Shown piece by piece: positions 1-5,684 of a stretch of DNA of 24,664 bases (position 1 is its first letter; the number at the start of each line of letters is the position of its first letter). The translations under genes were made by a program, and so were the position numbers. The notes under the pieces are model-generated. The model made no database searches. It was given only the letters and a program-made list of their open reading frames with translations, and was not told where the DNA came from. This DNA comes from an uncultured Collinsella sp. (lineage in GTDB: Bacteria; Actinomycetota; Coriobacteriia; Coriobacteriales; Coriobacteriaceae): contig CAUGKA010000009.1 of the NCBI GenBank assembly GCA_959599615.1, forward strand, positions 1 through 24,664. The letters are read 5' to 3'.

Positions 1-42
1 GTGCGGGAACGGCCTATTTGCTCAATGTGTTCGGCTGAGATC

Positions 43-460
43 GGAAATCAACCATATCGCAGGCCCCGAATTCTGAGGCGCGCTTTTCACTCGAAGACTC
101 AGCCGGAAACGGCATCCCGTTCTGAGCGTCGAATCCGGGACGCAGTTTCCGTTTGGGGACCGTTCCGGAAAATGTATCCCGTTCTGGAGCCAAATACTGG
201 GTCGTAGTTTCCGCCAAGCATGCCATCAGGAAAGCGCGTCCCGTTCTGAGCCTAAATTCTGGGATGCGGTTTCCACTGAAACTTCTACCGGAAAACGAAT
301 CCCATTCTGAGCGTCGAATCCGGGACGCATTTTCCGTCTGCAGTCCCGCTGGGGAAAGTTCATCCCACTCTGAGAGCTCGTTCCGGGATGCAATTTCCGT
401 TTGAGGGCCGATTCGGAAACGGCCTCCCACTCTGGAGCCGAATTCTGGGACGCAGTTTCC
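43..460. repeat. Array A: tandem 46-nt palindromic units, ~62-bp period
   Basis: Six clear units lie at 105-150, 167-212, 229-274, 290-335, 353-398 and 415-460, all exactly 46 nt and starting 61-63 bp apart. A decayed unit fits the same phase at 43-88. Each unit starts GGAAA, carries TCCC about 10 nt in, then GGGA, and ends TTTCC, so the two halves are imperfect inverted repeats that could form a hairpin or a symmetric protein site. Linkers of 15-17 nt are less conserved but often resemble GTTTGAGGGCCGATTC. The 62-bp period is not a multiple of three and the units tolerate base changes at many positions, so the long open frames through it are not taken as genes. The element family is not one I can name. 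Confidence 0.85.
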
Positions 461-751
461 GGTTGAAATCCGATCAACCGCTCACATCACACGTCCTCAA
501 ACGCGCAATCCAGAGCTGCAAAATAGCAGATAAACAACCATTTTTCTAAAAAGTACACGTCCTGAAACTTACCCAGTCTTCATAACTCGCTACCGTTCAC
601 GGTCGCCGATTACCGCCCACCGATTCGGATGTAAAAATGTCGCCGAAAACAGGCCATCTACCTGCATGGTTAGATTTTGGTCAGCTTTTGGTCAGTTGAG
701 CGGCAAGTTCCGGCTGATACGTTTTTGCTACCCAAAAGGAGGCGGTAGCTC
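461..751. other. Intergenic stretch before the nuclease-like gene
   Basis: No gene is seen here. The stretch is more AT-rich than its surroundings, especially near 515-570. A 14-bp motif ACACGTCCTSAAAC occurs at 489-502 and 555-568 with one mismatch. The 10-mer TTTTGGTCAG is directly repeated at 675-684 and 686-695, about one helical turn apart, which could be an operator for the downstream gene. No convincing sigma-70 pair was found. A strong AAAGGAGG ribosome binding site sits just upstream of the ATG at 752. Confidence 0.35.
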
Positions 752-1750
752 ATGACCCATTGCAATGACCAACTCATCGACCAACTGCTCACTCAGGCCG
801 AGCAGGAGGGACGATGCCTTATTCCCCCGAGCACGGCGATCCGAAAAGCGCTCCTTCGACGCATGGGCGTCACGGTCGCCTCGCCCATGCCGGGGTTGTT
901 TGCGCGAAAAACGCGCTGGGACGAACTCAACCGAGCGCAACGCCATTGCGAGATTATCCGCGCCCTTGCAATCATCCACCCCGATTGGACGTTCTGCTCG
1001 TTTTCGGCAGCATGCCTCCTGGGACTCGAAGTCTCGTGGCGGCACCTGAACGTCGCACACGTCTGCAGCTCGACAAAACCATCGGCTCGCCCGGGCGCGC
1101 ATATTCAGCGGCATCAGATCGAGCCGGCCGGAGCAATCCGTCTATCCAGTGCATCGGTAACGCCGCCCATCAAAACGGTAACGGATTGCCTGCTGCAGAC
1201 CGGTTTTGCCGATGGCATGCCCATTGCCGATTCGGCGATCTCAAAGCTTGGCCTAACGCGAGAGCAGCTGATGGGAGCAGTCGAAAAACGAGCGGGCGCT
1301 CGCAACGGTCGCGCGGTGCGCACGGCCCTCACCACGCTCCAATATGCTGACGCGCGCGCCGAGAGCGGCGGGGAATCGGTCGCCCGCGCTGTCATGATCG
1401 AGACCGGCTTTGCACCCGACCAACTTCAATACGAGCTAACGGATCCCTTCGATTCGACCGAAAGCATGCGAACGGATTTTGCCTGGGAGCGTCAAGCCAG
1501 GGAGCTCACGCTGGGCGAACTCGATGGGCTCATCAAATATACCGACCAGACCATGCTGGCCGGACGCACCACCGCCGAGGCGCTCGTTGCCGAACGACAG
1601 CGCGAGGCGCATCTATCGCTTTACGGTCATCCCTTGCTGCGCTTTACCATGAACGAAGTCCGTTCGGCAGGCATGTTCGCGAAAAAGCTGCAGACGGCAG
1701 GCATCCGGCAGACCGCGCTGCCGACATGGCTCAACGACGTGGAGCTGTAG
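752..1750 (+). CDS. AbiEi-like / DUF559 (Vsr-type nuclease fold) protein
   Basis: This 332-residue protein resembles actinobacterial two-part proteins: an N-terminal half like the AbiEi antitoxin family (wing-helix-like, about 1-150) and a C-terminal half like DUF559, which belongs to the PD-(D/E)XK/very-short-patch-repair nuclease fold. Visible candidate active-site residues are E208 in GESVAR, D242 in RTDFAW, E256 and K262 in GELDGLIKY, followed by an ERQREAHL helix and a final LLRFTMNEV strand. The usual hydrophobic VEFDG strand reads LGELDG. The start is set by AAAGGAGG eight to nine bases before ATG. No partner toxin gene (AbiEii nucleotidyltransferase) is adjacent; instead the gene is flanked on both sides by palindrome arrays. 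Whether it cuts DNA or acts as a regulator cannot be told from sequence. Family assignment is from motif recognition. Confidence 0.7.
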   Translation: MTHCNDQLIDQLLTQAEQEGRCLIPPSTAIRKALLRRMGVTVASPMPGLFARKTRWDELNRAQRHCEIIRALAIIHPDWTFCSFSAACLLGLEVSWRHLNVAHVCSSTKPSARPGAHIQRHQIEPAGAIRLSSASVTPPIKTVTDCLLQTGFADGMPIADSAISKLGLTREQLMGAVEKRAGARNGRAVRTALTTLQYADARAESGGESVARAVMIETGFAPDQLQYELTDPFDSTESMRTDFAWERQARELTLGELDGLIKYTDQTMLAGRTTAEALVAERQREAHLSLYGHPLLRFTMNEVRSAGMFAKKLQTAGIRQTALPTWLNDVEL

Positions 1751-1754
1751 GGAC

Positions 1755-2293
1755 TGCTGAGCTTATGCCCGTCTGCCTGCCAAACCGGGACACACTTTCC
1801 GGTTGGCAGCACCCGCGGAAACCATGTCCCAGACTGAGTGCTCAAAACGGGATACGCTTTCCAGATGGCGTGCCTAGCGGAAACCGTGTCCCGGAATCAA
1901 GGCCTAGAACGGGACACGCTTTCCGGTTGAACGCCCAGCGGAAACTACATCCCGGAATAGACGCTCAAACTGGGCCGCAGTTTCCAAGTGAACGACAGCC
2001 GGAAAGCGCATCCCGGAATAGGCGCTCAAAATGGGATGCGCTTTTCCGACGAAGCTCCTTGCGGAAAGCGTGTCCCAGAATGAAGACTCGGAATGGGATG
2101 CAATTTCCGCCTGAAGGCGATTCGGAAAGCGCATCCCATTCTGAGCATCGATTCCGGGTCGCAGTTTCCGGTTGAGGGCCGTTCCGGAAAGTGTGTCCCA
2201 TTCCAGGCGCGGATTCCGGGACACAGTTTCCGCATGCGGCCCCGTTGGGAAAGTTCATCCCATTCCGAGGCTGGATTCCGGGACGCAGTTTCC
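1755..2293. repeat. Array B: tandem 46-nt palindromic units, ~62-bp period
   Basis: Eight clear units lie at 1817-1862, 1879-1924, 1940-1985, 2001-2047, 2063-2108, 2124-2169, 2186-2231 and 2248-2293. All are 46 nt except the fourth (47 nt), and starts are 61-62 bp apart. A ninth unit in phase at 1755-1800 keeps only its right half, with GGGA and TTTCC; it begins 4 nt after the stop codon of the nuclease-like gene. The pattern GGAAA...TCCC...GGGA...TTTCC is the same as in array A, and linkers again resemble GGTTGAGGGCCGTTCC. The joined TTTCC-linker-GGAAA segments are themselves inverted repeats, so a transcript could pair either within units or between neighbours. The array ends 10 nt before the terminator of the purine cluster. 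Confidence 0.87.
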
Positions 2294-2302
2294 GCTCCAA
2301 GC

Positions 2303-2334
2303 AAAAGGCCCCGGCTCGCGATGGAGCCGGGGCC
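2303..2334 (-). terminator. Rho-independent terminator of the purine cluster
   Basis: An 11-bp perfect GC-rich stem (2307-2317 with 2324-2334, arms GGCCCCGGCTC/GAGCCGGGGCC) with a 6-nt loop is followed on the minus strand by TTTT. It lies about 70 nt beyond the stop codon of the xanthine dehydrogenase gene, as expected for the end of that operon. Confidence 0.85.
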
Positions 2335-2403
2335 AAAGGCGCAGCATATACAGTTGATGTTGAGCGCGAACAGCCCGTCAGCAATGGGCGTCCGTGCCCT
2401 ACC

Positions 2404-5181
2404 CTACCCGCGGTTGCGGACGCGGCTGTAAGGCGTATCCACCATGGGCAGATCCGGACGCAGCTTGCCGTCAAACGCGCGATAGGCGTTCTGTACGGCG
2501 GGCGCCGTGGGGATCGTTGCGATCTCTCCAATGCCCTTGCCGCCGTATGCCACGGGCAGCAGCTCGTCCTTCTCCACGTAGATGGCGTGGATATCCGGAA
2601 TCTCGGGCGCACGGAACAGCCCGAGCGTGCCGTACCTGGCTTGGGGCACGCAGTCCTTGAGCGGCCAGTCCTCGGTGAGCGCATAGCCCATACCCATGAG
2701 CACGCCGCCTTCGATCTGACCCTGGATGGAGATGGGGTTGACCACCTTGCCGGAATCGTGTGCGGCATAGACCTCGCTCACGCGGCCGTCATCATCCAGA
2801 ATGACCACATGTGTGGCAAAACCGTAGCAGATGTGGCTCTTGGGGTTGGGAACGTCGGCGCCCAGCTTGTCGGTCGGCTCCAGATACACGTAGCCAAACT
2901 CGCATCCCTCGAGCGCCTTGATGGTGGCCGCAGGGTCCTGAGGATGCATACCCTGGCCGGCGACGAGTTCCTGTGTGCGCAGCTGGTAGGCGCGACCGTC
3001 GTCATACTCGATCTTGACGCCGTCGCCATGCGCGCTCACCGGGGCGGTAGGCGCAGGCTTGCCGGCCTCGATGCCAACCATGGCGTCGCGCAGCAGGAAG
3101 GCGGCACCGCGCACGGCCTCGCCGGTCACGACCGTCTGGCGCGAGCCAGACGTGGTGCCGGAGTCGGGAGCGTTCTCGGTGGAGCACTCGCCATTGGCAA
3201 TGCAGCTCAGCGGCAGACCGCAGGCCTCGGCAACGTCCTGCAAAAAGACGGTGTTGCAGCCCTGGCCGATGTCGGACGTGGCGGCGTAGACCACGGCGCG
3301 GCCACCCTCGACGCGAATCTTGCAGCGGCCGGCATCGGGCAGGCCCACGCCCACGCCGGCATTCTTCATGGCGCAGGCAATGCCGGCGTGGCCGGGATGC
3401 GCGTAGTAGGCATCCTTGACCTCGAGCAGCGTCTCCTTAAGCGCCGTGGAGCAGTCGGCAATCTGGCCGTTGGGCAAAACCTCGCCCGGCTCGATGGCGT
3501 TACGGTAGCGGATCTCCCACGGATCCAGGCCGACCTTCTCTGCCAGCAAGTCAATCAGGCTCTCGAGCGCAAACTCGGACTGGCAAACGCCAAAGCCGCG
3601 GTACGCACCGGCGGGCGGGTTGTTGGTGTAGTAGCCAAAACCGCGAATGTCGGTGTTCTGGTACTTGTAGGGACCGACGGCATGCGTGCAGGCACGCTCG
3701 AGCACCGGGCCGCACAGCGAAGCGTAGGCGCCGGTATCAAAGTTGATCTCGCAGTCCAGGCCGGTAAAGTTGCCCTCGGCGTCGCAGCCCAGTGTAAAGG
3801 TGCCGTCCATGGCGTGGCGCTTGGGATGGAAAGCGAGCGACTCGGCACGCGTGAGCTTGCACTTCACAGGACGCTGGAACTTATATGCGGCGAGCGCAGC
3901 CAGGTGCTGGACCGAAACGTCCTCCTTACCGCCAAAGCCGCCACCCACGAGCATGGTCTCGACGACCACGCGCTCGGGCTCGTTGTCCCAGCCAAACATG
4001 TGGGCGCACTCTTTGCGCGTGTCGTAAGCACCCTGGTCGGTCGACTGCACCTTGACGCCGTTCTTGTACGGGAAGGCAACGGCGCACTCGGGCTCCAAGA
4101 AGGCATGCTCGGTAAAGGGCGTGGTAAAGCGCTGCGTCACGGTGAACGCGCTCTCCGCCAGCGCCTTGGCGGCGTCGCCGCGCGTCACATGGCGACTCTG
4201 GCACACGTTGTCCTTGAGCTCCACCGTGTTGCCAAAGGCAAAGAAACTGTCATGCAGGCGCGGCGCGTCGGCGGCCCTGGCCTCGGCGATGTTGCGCACG
4301 GGCTCCAGCGGCTCGTAATCGATCTTTACGAGCTTCTTGGCCTTCTCGAGCGTCGCCTCGTCCTCGGCAACCACCAGCACGATGGCGTCGCCCACGCAGC
4401 GGGTGATATCACCCTGGGCGATCATGACATCCCAGTCCTGGATAAGGTGGCCGACCTGGTTGACCGGCACGTCCTCGGCCCGCAGGATGCCCACCACACC
4501 GGGCAGGGCCTCGGCCTTGGAGGTATCGATGGAGAGCACGCGAGCGCGCGGGTACTTGGAGCGCACGGCGCTGGCGTAGGTCAGGCGCGGCTGATCGAGC
4601 TCGTCGATGTCGTCGGGATACTTGCCCTCGCCGAGCACCTTCTTGCGCACGTCGATACGGAAGGCGCGCTTGCCCACGCCGTAGTCGTTGCCGCGCTCCA
4701 AGTCCTCGTCGATCTGCTTTTCGCCGCGGAGCACCGCAGCGGCGAGTGCGATGCCCTCGATGATCTTCTTGTAGCCGGTGCAACGGCAGACATTGCCGCG
4801 GATGGCGTACTTGATCTGCTCCTCGGTGGGCTCGGGGTCCTCGGCGATGAGCGCCGCACCCGCCATGACCATACCGGGGATGCAAAAACCGCACTGCACG
4901 GCGCCCACGGCGCCAAAGGCATACACAAAGGCCTCGCGCACGTCCTGGGGCAGGCCCTCGACGGTCACGATGTTGCGGCCGGCGGCAAGAGCGGTAGTCA
5001 GTACGCATGCCTTGACGGCCGCGCCGTCTACATGGATGGTGCAGGTACCGCAGGCGCCCTCGGAGCAGCCGTCCTTAGCGGAATGGATGTGCAGGTCGTC
5101 GCGCAAGTAGCGGAGCAGCGGCTTGTTTTGGGTCGTCGTGCGCTCGACGCCGTTAACGGTAAAAGTGAATTCCTGTGCCAT
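2404..5181 (-). CDS. Selenium-dependent-type xanthine dehydrogenase, Mo and 2Fe-2S parts fused
   Basis: A 925-residue molybdenum hydroxylase of the xanthine dehydrogenase family, expected to oxidise a purine such as hypoxanthine or xanthine in the cytoplasm. Residues 1-75 form a plant-type ferredoxin domain with C39, C44, C47 and C59. The second 2Fe-2S domain has C97, C100, C132 and C134 (CGFC...CRCTGY). From about 170 to the end is the molybdopterin domain, with GGGFGGKED near 413-421, GAYRGFGVCQSE near 525-536 and the GKGIGE motif whose E886 matches the catalytic glutamate. There is no FAD domain, and no separate FAD subunit gene nearby. The neighbours SsnA and YgfK are the known companions of the selenium-dependent subfamily; selenium there is a labile cofactor, and no in-frame TGA is present. 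Twelve nt separate it from the upstream iron-sulfur gene. The exact substrate is not settled. Confidence 0.9.
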   Translation of the reverse strand: MAQEFTFTVNGVERTTTQNKPLLRYLRDDLHIHSAKDGCSEGACGTCTIHVDGAAVKACVLTTALAAGRNIVTVEGLPQDVREAFVYAFGAVGAVQCGFCIPGMVMAGAALIAEDPEPTEEQIKYAIRGNVCRCTGYKKIIEGIALAAAVLRGEKQIDEDLERGNDYGVGKRAFRIDVRKKVLGEGKYPDDIDELDQPRLTYASAVRSKYPRARVLSIDTSKAEALPGVVGILRAEDVPVNQVGHLIQDWDVMIAQGDITRCVGDAIVLVVAEDEATLEKAKKLVKIDYEPLEPVRNIAEARAADAPRLHDSFFAFGNTVELKDNVCQSRHVTRGDAAKALAESAFTVTQRFTTPFTEHAFLEPECAVAFPYKNGVKVQSTDQGAYDTRKECAHMFGWDNEPERVVVETMLVGGGFGGKEDVSVQHLAALAAYKFQRPVKCKLTRAESLAFHPKRHAMDGTFTLGCDAEGNFTGLDCEINFDTGAYASLCGPVLERACTHAVGPYKYQNTDIRGFGYYTNNPPAGAYRGFGVCQSEFALESLIDLLAEKVGLDPWEIRYRNAIEPGEVLPNGQIADCSTALKETLLEVKDAYYAHPGHAGIACAMKNAGVGVGLPDAGRCKIRVEGGRAVVYAATSDIGQGCNTVFLQDVAEACGLPLSCIANGECSTENAPDSGTTSGSRQTVVTGEAVRGAAFLLRDAMVGIEAGKPAPTAPVSAHGDGVKIEYDDGRAYQLRTQELVAGQGMHPQDPAATIKALEGCEFGYVYLEPTDKLGADVPNPKSHICYGFATHVVILDDDGRVSEVYAAHDSGKVVNPISIQGQIEGGVLMGMGYALTEDWPLKDCVPQARYGTLGLFRAPEIPDIHAIYVEKDELLPVAYGGKGIGEIATIPTAPAVQNAYRAFDGKLRPDLPMVDTPYSRVRNRG

Positions 5182-5193
5182 GGTGATTCCCTT

Positions 5194-5673
5194 CTACACG
5201 CCGGCGGCGATGCCGGTGCGGTCGTGGATGGCGCCATGCGGGCAGACGACAGCGCACATGCCACACGACAGGCAGTCCGCGCCGTCGATATGGGCGCAGT
5301 TGTCCTCGATGCGGATAGCGCTGGCAGGGCACTTTTTGGCGCACATGCCGCAACCGATGCAGCTCGTGTCGCAGATCTTGCGCGCAATGGCGCCCTTATC
5401 GGTGTTGTTGCAGCGCACCAGGATGTTCTGGTAGCCGGGAACGAAGGCAATCACGCGCTGTGGACACGCCATGCCGCACAGGCCACAGCCCGTGCACTTG
5501 GAGCGATCCACGCGGGCGATGCCATCGACCAGCGCAATGGCACCGTGGGGGCAGGCCGCGACACAGGCGCCACAGCCAATGCAGCCTTCGCTGCAGCGGG
5601 CGTCGCCGCCTGCGGAGGCGCAACCGCTTCCGCAGGCAACGTAGGCCACGTTATGTTGAATGGATTTGGCCAT
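5194..5673 (-). CDS. Polyferredoxin with four 4Fe-4S motifs (electron carrier)
   Basis: This 159-residue protein consists almost wholly of four CxxCxxCxxxCP motifs: C31-C41, C60-C70, C105-C115 and C134-C144. Two bacterial ferredoxin-type modules would thus hold about four 4Fe-4S clusters. Additional cysteines C14, C18 and C27 precede the first motif, an arrangement reminiscent of RnfB-like ferredoxins, and C88, C101 and C126 lie between motifs. No signal peptide or membrane helix is seen, so it should be cytoplasmic. It sits 11 nt after ygfK and 12 nt before the dehydrogenase gene, so the three are almost surely co-transcribed. Its likely job is to carry electrons between the dehydrogenase and the YgfK flavoprotein. 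That role is inferred from position and cofactors. Confidence 0.88.
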   Translation of the reverse strand: MAKSIQHNVAYVACGSGCASAGGDARCSEGCIGCGACVAACPHGAIALVDGIARVDRSKCTGCGLCGMACPQRVIAFVPGYQNILVRCNNTDKGAIARKICDTSCIGCGMCAKKCPASAIRIEDNCAHIDGADCLSCGMCAVVCPHGAIHDRTGIAAGV

Positions 5674-5684
5674 AAGAGACTCGC

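Noticed and set aside
43..460. CRISPR array
   Set aside because: The near-constant part is 46 nt and degenerate, linkers are only 15-17 nt and similar to one another, and no cas genes are near. CRISPR repeats would be nearly identical with unique spacers of about 30 nt.
1..2431. Open frames running through the repeat arrays on both strands
   Set aside because: They arise because the repeat units lack stop codons. The 62-bp period shifts frame at each unit, the predicted peptides have no consistent domain, and no ribosome binding sites fit.
2404..5181. Selenocysteine codon in the selenium-dependent dehydrogenase
   Set aside because: The frame runs without an internal TGA. Selenium in this enzyme type is a labile cofactor, not a selenocysteine.
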